Assembly: GCA_963920705.1 (NCBI GenBank)
Contig: OY987233.1
Coordinates: 1 to 64,000, forward strand
Direction: 5' to 3'
Length of the DNA: 64,000 nt
DNA from: Odiellus spinosus
Taxonomy: Eukaryota > Arthropoda > Arachnida > Opiliones > Phalangiidae
The notes under the pieces were generated by a model. The model did no database searches, had not been told where the DNA came from, and was given only the letters and a program-made list of their open reading frames with translations. Of this stretch, positions 53,190 through 64,000 are shown piece by piece (position 1 is the first letter of the stretch; each line of letters begins with the position of its first letter). Made by a program: the position numbers and the translations under genes.

Positions 53190-56100
53190 AAATTTGTGGA
53201 TCTACACTTGGGAAATTTGTGGATCTACACTTGGGAAATTTGTGGATCTACACTTGGGAAATTTGTGGATCTACACTTGGGAAATTTGTGGATATACACT
53301 TGGGAAATTTGTGGATATACACTTGGGAAATATGTGGATCTACACTTGGGAAATTTGTGGATCTACACTTGGAAAATTTGTGGATCTACACTTGGGAAAT
53401 TTGTGGATCTATACTTGGGAAATTTGTGGTTCTACACTTGGGAAATTTGTGGATCTACACTTGGGAAATTTGTGGGTCTACACTTTGCAAATTTGTGGAT
53501 CTACACTTGGGAAATTTGTGGATCTACACTTGGGAAATTTTTGGATCTACACTTGGGAAATTTGTGGATCTACACTTGGGAAATTTGTGGATCTATACTT
53601 GGGAAATTTTGGATCTACACTAGGGAAATTTGTGGATCTACACTTGGGAAATTTGTGGAACTACACTTGGGAAATTTGTGGATCTACACTTGGGAAATTT
53701 GTGGATCTACACTTGGGAAATTTGTGGATCTACACTTGGGAAATTTGTGGATCTACTCTTGGGAAATTTGTGGATCTATACTAGGGAAATTTCTGGATCT
53801 ACACTTGGGAAGTTTGTGGCTTTATACTTTTTAAATTTGTGGATTTATACTTGGGAAATTTGTGGATTTATACTTGGGAAATTTGTGGATATATATTTGG
53901 GAAATTTGTTTATTTATACTTGGGAAATTTGTGGATTTATGCTTGGGAAATTTGGGGATTTATGCTTGGGAAATTTGTGGATTTATACTTGGGAAATTTA
54001 TGGATTTATACTTGGGAAATTTGTGGATTTATACTTAGGAAATTTGTGGATTTACACTTGGCAAATTTGTGGATCTACACTTGGTAAATTTGTGGTTCTA
54101 CACTTGCAAATTTGTGGATCTACACTTGGCAAATTTGTGGATCTACACTTTAAAAATTTGTGGATCTACACTTGGGAAATTTGTGGATTTACACTTGGCA
54201 AATTTGTGGATCTACACTTGGTAAATGTGTGGATCTGCACTTGGCAAATTTGTGGATCTACACTTGGTAAATTTGTGGATCTGCACTTGTCAAATTTGTG
54301 GATCTACACTTGGCAAATTTGTGGATCTACACTTGGGAAATTTGTGGATCTACACTTGGGAAATTTGTGGATCTACACTTGGGAAATTTGTGGATCTACA
54401 CTTGGGAAATTTGTGGATCTATACTTGGGAAATTTTGGATCTACACTAGGGAAATTTGTGGATCTACACTTGGGAAATTTGTGGAACTACACTTGGGAAA
54501 TTTGTGGATCTACACTTGGGAAATTTGTGGATCTACACTTGGGAAATTTGTGGATCTACTCTTGGGAAATTTGTGGATCTATACTAGGGAAATTTCTGGA
54601 TCTACACTTGGGAAGTTTGTGGCTTTATACTTTTTAAATTTGTGGATTTATACTTGGGAAATTTGTGGATTTATACTTGGGAAATTTGTGGATTTATACT
54701 TGGGAAATTTGTGGATATATATTTGGGAAATTTGTTTATTTATACTTGGGAAATTTGTGGATTTATGCTTGGGAAATTTGTGGATTTATACTTGGGAAAT
54801 TTGTGGATTTATACTTGGGAAATTTGTGGATTTATACTTAGGAAATTTGTGGATTTACACTTGGCAAATTTGTGGATCTACACTTGGTAAATTTGTGGTT
54901 CTACACTTGGCAAATTTGTGGATCTAAACTTTAAAAATTTGTGGATCTACACTTGGGAAATTTGTGGATTTACACATGGCAAATTTGTGGATCTACACTT
55001 GGTAAATGTGTGGATCTGCACTTGGCAAATTTGTGGATCTACACTTGGTAAATTTGTGGATCTGCACTTGGCAAATTTGTGGATCTACACTTGGGAAATT
55101 TGTGGATCTACACTTGGGAAATTTGTGGATCTACACTTGGGAAATTTGTGGATCTACACTTGCGAAATTTGTGGATCTACACTTGGGAAATTTGTGGATC
55201 TACACTTAGGAAATTTGTGGATCTACACTTGGAAAATTTGTGGATTTAAACTTGGGAAATTTGTGGATTTATACTTGGGAAATTTGTATATTTATACTTA
55301 GGAAATTTGTGGATTTATACTTGGGAAATTTGTGCATTTATACTTGGGAAATTTTTGGATTTATACTTGGGAAATTTGTGGATTTATACTTAGGAAATTT
55401 GTGGATTTATACTTGGGAAATTTGTGGATTTATACTTGGGAAATTTGTGCATTTATACTTGGGAAATTTTTGGATTTATACTTGGGAAATTTGTGGATTT
55501 ATACTTAGGAAATTTGTGGATTTATACTTGGGAAATTTGTGGATTTATACTTGGGAAATTTGTATATTTATACTTAAGAAATTTGTGGATTTATACTTGG
55601 GAAATTTGTGGATTTATACTTGGGAAATTTGTGGATTTATACTTGGGAAATTTGTGGATTTATACTTGGGAAATTTGTGGATTTATACTTAGGAAATTTG
55701 TGGATTTTCTCTTGGCAAATTTGTAGATTTATACTTGGTAAATTTGTGGATCTACACTTGGCAAATTTGTGGATCTACACTTGGCAAATTTATGGATCTA
55801 CACTTGGCAAATTTTGTGGATCTACACTTGGCAAATTTTGTGGATCTACACTTGGGAAATTTGTGGATCTACACTTGGGAAATTTGTGGATCTACACTTG
55901 GGAAATTTGTGGATCTACACTTGTGAAATTTGTGGATCTACACTTGTGAAATTTGTGGAGCTTCACTTGGGAAATTTGTGGATCTACACTTGGGAAATTT
56001 GTGGATCTACACTTGGGAAATTTGTGGATCTACACTTGGGAAATTTGTGGATCTACACTTGGGAAATTTGTGGATCTACACTTGGGAAATTTGTGGATCT

Positions 56101-59100
56101 ACACTTGGAAAATTTGTGGATCTACACTTGGGAAATTTGTGGATCTACACTTGGGAAATTTGTGGATCTACACTTGGGAAATTTGTGTTTCTACACTTGT
56201 GAAATTTGTGGATCTACACTTGTGAAATTTGTGGAGCTACACTTGGGAAATTTGAGGATCTACACTTGGGAAATTTGTGGATCTACACTTGGGAAATTTG
56301 TGGATCTACACTTGGGAAATTTGTGGATCTACACTTGGGAAATTTGTGGATATACACTTGGGAAATTTGTGGATATACACTTGGGAAATATGTGGATCTA
56401 CACTTGGGAAATTTGTGGATCTACACTTGGAAAATTTGTGGATCTACACTTGGGAAATTTGTGGATCTATACTTGGGAAATTTGTGGTTCTACACTTGGG
56501 AAATTTGTGGATCTACACTTGGGAAATTTGTGGGTCTACACTTTGCAAATTTGTGGATCTACACTTGGGAAATTTGTGGATCTACACTTGGGAAATTTTT
56601 GGATCTACACTTGGGAAATTTGTGGATCTACACTTGGGAAATTTGTGGATCTATACTTGGGAAATTTTGGATCTACACTAGGGAAATTTGTGGATCTACA
56701 CTTGGGAAATTTGTGGAACTACACTTGGGAAATTTGTGGATCTACACTTGGGAAATTTGTGGATCTACACTTGGGAAATTTGTGGATCTACACTTGGGAA
56801 ATTTGTGGATCTACTCTTGGGAAATTTGTGGATCTATACTAGGGAAATTTCTGGATCTACACTTGGGAAGTTTGTGGCTTTATACTTTTTAAATTTGTGG
56901 ATTTATACTTGGGAAATTTGTGGATTTATACTTGGGAAATTTGTGGATTTATACTTGGGAAATTTGTGGATATATATTTGGGAAATTTGTTTATTTATAC
57001 TTGGGAAATTTGTGGATTTATGCTTGGGAAATTTGGGGATTTATGCTTGGGAAATTTGTGGATTTATACTTGGGAAATTTATGGATTTATACTTGGGAAA
57101 TTTGTGGATTTATACTTAGGAAATTTGTGGATTTACACTTGGCAAATTTGTGGATCTACACTTGGTAAATTTGTGGTTCTACACTTGCAAATTTGTGGAT
57201 CTACACTTGGCAAATTTGTGGATCTAAACTTTAAAAATTTGTGGATCTACACTTGGGAAATTTGTGGATTTACACTTGGCAAATTTGTGGATCTACACTT
57301 GGTAAATGTGTGGATCTGCACTTGGCAAATTTGTGGATCTACACTTGGTAAATTTGTGGATCTGCACTTGTCAAATTTGTGGATCTACACTTGGCAAATT
57401 TGTGGATCTACACTTGGGAAATTTGTGGATCTACACTTGGGAAATTTGTGGATCTACACTTGGGAAATTTGTGGATCTACACTTGGGAAATTTGTGGATC
57501 TATACTTGGGAAATTTTGGATCTACACTAGGGAAATTTGTGGATCTACACTTGGGAAATTTGTGGAACTACACTTGGGAAATTTGTGGATCTACACTTGG
57601 GAAATTTGTGGATCTACACTTGGGAAATTTGTGGATCTACTCTTGGGAAATTTGTGGATCTATACTAGGGAAATTTCTGGATCTACACTTGGGAAGTTTG
57701 TGGCTTTATACTTTTTAAATTTGTGGATTTATACTTGGGAAATTTGTGGATTTATACTTGGGAAATTTGTGGATTTATACTTGGGAAATTTGTGGATATA
57801 TATTTGGGAAATTTGTTTATTTATACTTGGGAAATTTGTGGATTTATGCTTGGGAAATTTGTGGATTTATACTTGGGAAATTTGTGGATTTATACTTGGG
57901 AAATTTGTGGATTTATACTTAGGAAATTTGTGGATTTACACTTGGCAAATTTGTGGATCTACACTTGGTAAATTTGTGGTTCTACACTTGGCAAATTTGT
58001 GGATCTACACTTGCAAATTTGTGGATCTACACTTGGCAAATTTGTGGATCTAAACTTTAAAAATTTGTGGATCTACACTTGGGAAATTTGTGGATTTACA
58101 CATGGCAAATTTGTGGATCTACACTTGGTAAATGTGTGGATCTGCACTTGGCAAATTTGTGGATCTACACTTGGTAAATTTGTGGATCTGCACTTGGCAA
58201 ATTTGTGGATCTACACTTGGGAAATTTGTGGATCTACACTTGGGAAATTTGTGGATCTACACTTGGGAAATTTGTGGATCTACACTTGCGAAATTTGTGG
58301 ATCTACACTTGGGAAATTTGTGGATCTACACTTAGGAAATTTGTGGATCTACACTTGGAAAATTTGTGGATTTAAACTTGGGAAATTTGTGGATTTATAC
58401 TTGGGAAATTTGTATATTTATACTTAGGAAATTTGTGGATTTATACTTGGGAAATTTGTGCATTTATACTTGGGAAATTTTTGGATTTATACTTGGGAAA
58501 TTTGTGGATTTATACTTAGGAAATTTGTGGATTTATACTTGGGAAATTTGTGGATTTATACTTGGGAAATTTGTGCATTTATACTTGGGAAATTTTTGGA
58601 TTTATACTTGGGAAATTTGTGGATTTATACTTAGGAAATTTGTGGATTTATACTTGGTAAATTTGTGGATTTATACTTGGGAAATTTGTATATTTATACT
58701 TAAGAAATTTGTGGATTTATACTTGGGAAATTTGTGGATTTATACTTGGGAAATTTGTGGATTTATACTTGGGAAATTTGTGGATTTATACTTGGGAAAT
58801 TTGTGGATTTATACTTAGGAAATTTGTGGATTTTCTCTTGGCAAATTTGTAGATTTATACTTGGTAAATTTGTGGATCTACACTTGGCAAATTTGTGGAT
58901 CTACACTTGGCAAATTTATGGATCTACACTTGGCAAATTTTGTGGATCTACACTTGGCAAATTTTGTGGATCTACACTTGGGAAATTTGTGGATCTACAC
59001 TTGGGAAATTTGTGGATCTACACTTGTGAAATTTGTGGATCTACACTTGTGAAATTTGTGGAGCTTCACTTGGGAAATTTGTGGATCTACACTTGGGAAA

Positions 59101-59400
59101 TTTGTGGATCTACACTTGGGAAATTTGTGGATCTACACTTGGGAAATTTGTGGATCTACACTTGGGAAATTTGTGGATCTACACTTGGAAAATTTGTGGA
59201 TCTACACTTGGGAAATTTGTGGATCTACACTTGGGAAATTTGTGGATCTACACTTGGGAAATTTGTGTTTCTACACTTGTGAAATTTGTGGATCTACACT
59301 TGTGAAATTTGTGGAGCTACACTTGGGAAATTTGTGGATCTACACTTGGGAAATTTGTGGATCTACACTTGGGAAATTTGTGGATCTACACTTGGGAAAT
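53190..59400 (+). repeat. Tandem duplication, copies of about 3.06-3.1 kb
   Basis: The stretch from about 53,190 recurs from about 56,248 at offset 3,058, rising to 3,081, then 3,126, then about 3,080-3,103 through single-unit gains and losses. Shared markers are two successive ggatatacac units, tactttttaaattt, gggaaatttgggg, cttgcaaatttg and actttaaaaattt. The edges are blurred by plain type A units. Confidence 0.8.
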
Positions 59401-61426
59401 TTGTGGTTCTACACTTGGGAAATTTTGGATCTACACTAGGGAAATTTGTGGATCTACACTTGGGAAATTTGTGGAACTACACTTGGGAAATTTGTGGATC
59501 TACACATGGGAAATATGTGGATCTACACTTGGGAAATATGTGGATCTACACTTGGGAAATTTGTGGATCTACACTTGGAAAATTTGTGGATCTACACTTG
59601 GGAAATTTGTGGATCTACACTTGGGAAATTTGTGCTTCTACACTTGGGAAATTTGTGGATTTACACTTGGGAAATTTGTGGGTCTACACTTTGCAAATTT
59701 GTGGATCTACACTTGGGAAATTTGTGGATCTACACTTGGGAAATTTGTGGATCTACACTTGGGAAATTTTTGGATCTACACTTGGGAAATTTGTGGATCT
59801 ACACTTGGGAAATTTGTGGATCTATACTTGGGAAATTTGTGGATCTACTCTTGGGAAATTTTTGATCTACACTAGGGAAATTTTTGGATCTACACTTGGG
59901 AAATTTGTGGAACTACACTTGGGAAATTTGTGGATCTAAACTTGGGAAATTTGTGGATCTACACTTGGGAAATTTGTGGATCTACTCTTGGGAAATTTGT
60001 GGATCTATACTAGGGAAATTTCTGGATCTACACTTGGGAAGTTTGTGGCTTTATACTTGGTAAATTTGTGGATTTATACTTGGGAAATTTGTGGATTTAT
60101 ACTTGGGAAATTTGTGGATTTATACTTGGGAAATTTGTGGATTTATATTTGGGAAATTTGTTTATTTATACTTAGGAAATTTGTGGATTTATGTTTGGGA
60201 AATTTGTGGATTTATACTTGGGAAATTTGTGGATTTATACTTGGGAAAATTTGTGGATTTATACTTAGGAAATTTGTGGATTTACACTTGGCAAATTTGT
60301 GGATCTACACTTGGTAAATTTGTGGATCTACAATTGGCAAATTTGTGGATCTACACTTGGCAAATTTGTGGATCTACACTTGGCAAATTTGTGGATCTAC
60401 ACTTGGCAAATTTGTGGATCTACACTTGGGAAATTTGTGGATCTACACTTGGAAATTTGTGGATCTACACTTGTGAAATTTGTGGATCTACACTTGTGAA
60501 ATTTGTGGATCTACACTTGTGAAATTTGTGGAGCTTCACTTGGGAAATTTGTGGATCTACACTTGGGAAATTTGTGGATCTACACTTGGGAAATTTGTGG
60601 ATCTACACTTGGGAAATTTGTGGATCTACACTTGGGAAATTTGTGGATCTACACTTGGGAAATTTGTGGATCTACACTTAGGAAATTTGTGGATCTACAC
60701 TTGGAAAATTTGTGGATTTATACTTGGGAAATTTGTGGATTTATACTTGGGAAATTTGTATATTTATACTTAGGAAATTTGTGGATTTATACTTGGGAAA
60801 TTTGTGCATTTATACTTGGGAAATTTGTGGATTTATACTTGGGAAATTTGTGGATTTATACTTAGGAAATTTGTGGATTTATACTTGGGAAATTTGTGGA
60901 TTTATACTTGGGAAATTTGTATATTTATACTTGGGAAATTTGTGGATTTATACTTGGGAAATTTGTGGATTTATACTTGGGAAATTTGTGGATTTATACT
61001 TGGGAAATTTGTGGATTTATACTTGGGAAATTTGCGGATTTATACTTGGGAAATTTGCGGATTTATAATTAGGAAATTTGTGGATTTTCTCTTGGCAAAT
61101 TTGTAGATTTATACTTGGTAAATTTGTGGATCTACACTTGGCAAATTTGTGGATCTACACTTGGCAAATTTATGGATCTACACTTGGCAAATTTTTTGGA
61201 TCTACACTTGGGAAATTTGTGGATCTACACTTGGGAAATTTGTGGATCTACACTTGGGAAATTTGTGGACCTACACTTGGGAAATTTGTGGATCTACACT
61301 TGTGAAATTTGTGGATCTACACTTGTGAAATTTGTGGAGCTACACTTGGGAAATTTGTGGATCTACACTTGGGAAATTTGTGGATCTACACTTGGGAAAT
61401 TTGTGGATCTACACTTGGGAAATTTG
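59401..61426 (+). repeat. Array segment resembling 26-31 kb
   Basis: No gene is present. From about 60,690 to 61,290 the sequence parallels 30,769-31,370 at an offset of exactly 29,921. A rare cctagg-free type B run, aaatttgcgg units and ataattagg occur in both places. A 22-bp acttggaaatttg unit lies near 60,450. Confidence 0.78.
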
Positions 61427-63358
61427 TGGATATACACTTGGGAAATATGTGGATCTACACTTGGGAAATATGTGGATCTACACTTGGGAAATTTGTGGAT
61501 CTACACTTGGAAAATTTGTGGATATACACTTGGGAAATTTGTGGATCTACACTTGGGAAATTTGTGGTTCTACACTTGGGAAATTTGTGGATCTACACTT
61601 GGGAAATTTGTGGGTCTACACTTTGCAAATTTGTGGATCTACACTTGGGAAATTTGTGGATCTACACTTGGGAAATTTGTGGATCTTCACTTGGGAAATT
61701 TTTGGATCTACACTTGGGAAATTTGTGGATCTACACTTGGGAAATTTGTGGATCTACACTTGGGAAATTTGTGGATCTACTCTTGGGAAATTTGTGGATC
61801 TACACTAGGGAAATTTGTGGATCTACACTTGGGAAATTTGTGGAACTACACTTGGGAAATTTGTGGATCTACACTTGGGAAATTTGTGGATCTACTCTTG
61901 GGAAATTTGTGGATCTACACTAGGGAAATTTCTGGATCTACACTTGGGAAGTTTGTGGCTTTATACTTGGTAAATTTGTGGATTTATACTTGGGAAATTT
62001 GTGGATTTATACTTGGGAAATTTGTATATTTATACTTAGGAAATTTGTGGATTTATACTTGGGAAATTTGTGCATTTATACTTGGGAAATTTGTGGATTT
62101 ATACTTGGGAAATTTGTGGATTTATACTTAGGAAATTTGTGGATTTATACTTGGGAAATTTGTGGATTTATACTTGGGAAATTTGTATATTTATACTTGG
62201 GAAATTTGTGGATTTATACTTGGGAAATTTGTGGATTTATACTTGGGAAATTTGTGGATTTATACTTGGGAAATTTGTGGATTTATACTTGGGAAATTTG
62301 CGGATTTATACTTGGGAAATTTGCGGATTTATAATTAGGAAATTTGTGGATTTTCTCTTGGCAAATTTGTAGATTTATACTTGGTAAATTTGTGGATATA
62401 CACTTGGGAAATATGTGGATCTACACTTGGGAAATATGTGGATCTACACTTGGGAAATTTGTGGATCTACACTTGGAAAATTTGTGGATATACACTTGGG
62501 AAATTTGTGGATCTACACTTGGGAAATTTGTGGTTCTACACTTGGGAAATTTGTGGATCTACACTTGGGAAATTTGTGGGTCTACACTTTGCAAATTTGT
62601 GGATCTACACTTGGGAAATTTGTGGATCTACACTTGGGAAATTTGTGGATCTTCACTTGGGAAATTTTTGGATCTACACTTGGGAAATTTGTGGATCTAC
62701 ACTTGGGAAATTTGTGGATCTACACTTGGGAAATTTGTGGATCTACTCTTGGGAAATTTGTGGATCTACACTAGGGAAATTTGTGGATCTACACTTGGGA
62801 AATTTGTGGAACTACACTTGGGAAATTTGTGGATCTACACTTGGGAAATTTGTGGATCTACTCTTGGGAAATTTGTGGATCTACACTAGGGAAATTTCTG
62901 GATCTACACTTGGGAAGTTTGTGGCTTTATACTTGGTAAATTTGTGGATTTATACTTGGGAAATTTGTGGATTTATACTTGGGAAATTTGTATATTTATA
63001 CTTAGGAAATTTGTGGATTTATACTTGGGAAATTTGTGCATTTATACTTGGGAAATTTGTGGATTTATACTTGGGAAATTTGTGGATTTATACTTAGGAA
63101 ATTTGTGGATTTATACTTGGGAAATTTGTGGATTTATACTTGGGAAATTTGTATATTTATACTTGGGAAATTTGTGGATTTATACTTGGGAAATTTGTGG
63201 ATTTATACTTGGGAAATTTGTGGATTTATACTTGGGAAATTTGTGGATTTATACTTGGGAAATTTGCGGATTTATACTTGGGAAATTTGCGGATTTATAA
63301 TTAGGAAATTTGTGGATTTTCTCTTGGCAAATTTGTAGATTTATACTTGGTAAATTTA
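61427..63358 (+). repeat. Tandem duplication, period 966 bp (42 units)
   Basis: Copy 1 is about 61,427-62,392 and copy 2 about 62,393-63,358, offset exactly 966. The junction joins a ttggtaaatttg unit to ggatatacac units. Both copies run through atatgtgg units, ctttgcaaatttg, cttcac, gaagttt, gtatatttatac and the two aaatttgcgg units. Confidence 0.88.
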
Positions 63359-64000
63359 TGGATCTACACTTGGCAAATTTGTGGATCTACACTTGGCAAA
63401 TTTATGGATCTACACTTGGCAAATTTTGTGGATCTACACTTGGGAAATTTGTGGATCTACACTTGGGAAATTTGTGGATCTACACTTGGGAAATTTGTGG
63501 ACCTACACTTGGGAAATTTGTGGATCTACACTTGTGAAATTTGTGGATCTACACTTGTGAAATTTATGGAGCTACACTTGGGAAATTTGTGGAGCTACAC
63601 TTGGGAAATTTGTGGATCTACACTTGGGAAATTTGTGGATCTACACTTGGGAAATTTGTGGATCTACACTTGGGAAATTTGTGGATATACACTTGGGAAA
63701 TATGTGGATCTACACTTGGGAAATATGTGGATCTACACTTGGGAAATATGTGGATCTACACTTGGGAAATTTGTGGATCTACACTTGGAAAATTTGTGGA
63801 TATACACTTGGGAAATTTGTGGATCTACACTTGGGAAATTAGTGGTTCTACACTTGGGAAATTAGTGGTTCTACACTTGGGAAATTTGTGGGTCTACACT
63901 TTGCAAATTTGTGGATCTACACTTGGGAAATTTGTGGATCTACACTTGGGAAATTTGTGGATCTTCACTTGGGAAATTTTTGGATCTACACTTGGGAAAT
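63359..64000 (+). repeat. Array continues to the window edge, mostly type A
   Basis: Type A units with the gagctacac, ggatatacac and atatgtgg markers continue to the last base. No right boundary of the array is visible. Confidence 0.9.

Larger units (their letters stand above)
2252..64000 (+). repeat. Giant 23-bp satellite array, about 2,680 units, continuing beyond the window
   Basis: The 23-bp unit reads AAATTTGTGG, ATCTACAC, TTGGG and repeats without interruption from 2,252 to the last base. I number the unit from the first A of AAATTT. Type A has ctacac at positions 13-18. Type B has ttatac (C13T and C16T). Type C has ctagac (C16G). Further common changes sit in the GGG/AAA joint (ggcaaa, ggtaaa, gtgaaa, gcgaaa, aggaaa, aagaaa, ggaaaa) and in TGTGG (tttgg, tgtag, tatgg, tctgg, tgcgg, tgtat, tgtgc). 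The AAATTT block is the most constant part. Units of 21, 22 and 24 bp occur but are rare, for example ttggcaaattttgtgg (24) and acacttgcaaatttg (22). The plus strand is G-rich over C: 6 G to 3 C in type A, 6 to 1 in type B. No gene is nested in the array. The open frames along the plus strand follow from the unit lacking stops. Confidence 0.98.

Noticed and set aside
2258..63865. Some hundreds of plus-strand open frames of 60-591 codons with a periodic Trp/Gly-rich peptide
   Set aside because: They arise because the 23-bp unit has no plus-strand stop in any frame. They overlap in all three frames, start mostly at GTG or TTG within units, and end wherever a chance variant makes a stop. No unique N- or C-terminal domain, promoter or splice structure accompanies them.
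2252..64000. CRISPR array
   Set aside because: There are no distinct spacers between repeats; units are head to tail with no unique sequence, and no cas-like gene is present.
2252..64000. TAL-effector-like or other DNA-encoded repeat-protein gene
   Set aside because: The period is 23 bp, not a multiple of three. True repeat-protein genes keep frame, while here 21-, 22- and 24-bp units are tolerated freely.

Overview
The window has two unequal parts. Bases 1 to about 2,250 are ordinary complex sequence. They carry a tightly packed, minus-strand set of small intronless genes that look like part of a Polinton/Maverick or adintovirus-type element. Bases 2,252 to 64,000 (about 61.7 kb, 96% of the window) are one uninterrupted tandem array of a 23-bp unit, roughly 2,680 units, which runs off the right edge. 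A long satellite next to a Polinton-like ATPase points to an animal nuclear genome, more likely an invertebrate, in a long-read assembly. The species cannot be told from the sequence.

Left flank, read on the minus strand from 1,824 down to 1: (i) a DNA-packaging ATPase of the FtsK/HerA/A32 type with clear Walker A and Walker B motifs, split by one frame break near 1,723-1,738; (ii) a 159-residue conserved-looking protein whose ATG overlaps the ATPase stop by four bases; (iii) a 112-residue basic protein with a hydrophobic tail, overlapping (ii) by 34 bases; (iv) a gene starting 2 bases after (iii) stops and leaving the window at base 1 after 144 codons. Four genes with overlaps or 2-base gaps on one strand is viral or virus-like architecture. 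Only the ATPase is visibly broken. Bases 1,825-2,251 hold no gene; a TATA-like stretch lies about 35-45 bases upstream of the ATPase ATG.

The array: the unit reads AAATTTGTGG, then ATCTACAC, then TTGGG. Three variants dominate: type A (ctacac), type B (ttatac) and type C (ctagac). They occur in runs, and the order of runs and of rarer marker units is itself repeated. I see tandem or near-tandem block duplications with spacings of about 0.5, 0.53, 0.92-1.01, 0.97, 1.17, 1.6-1.75, 2.76, 3.06-3.1, 3.1-3.3, 3.29 and 4.78 kb, and a super-period of about 30-33 kb (18.5-33 kb resembles 49.5-63 kb). The array is therefore a nested higher-order satellite built by repeated unequal exchange or amplification.

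The array is almost free of stop codons on the plus strand in all three frames and regularly stopped on the minus strand. Because 23 is not divisible by 3, every plus frame reads the same circular 23-residue peptide. The many long plus-strand open frames (up to 591 codons) are a consequence of this and I do not annotate them as genes. I saw no tRNA, rRNA, CRISPR array or other gene inside the array. Block edges and spacings were read by eye and are approximate except where an exact offset is given.
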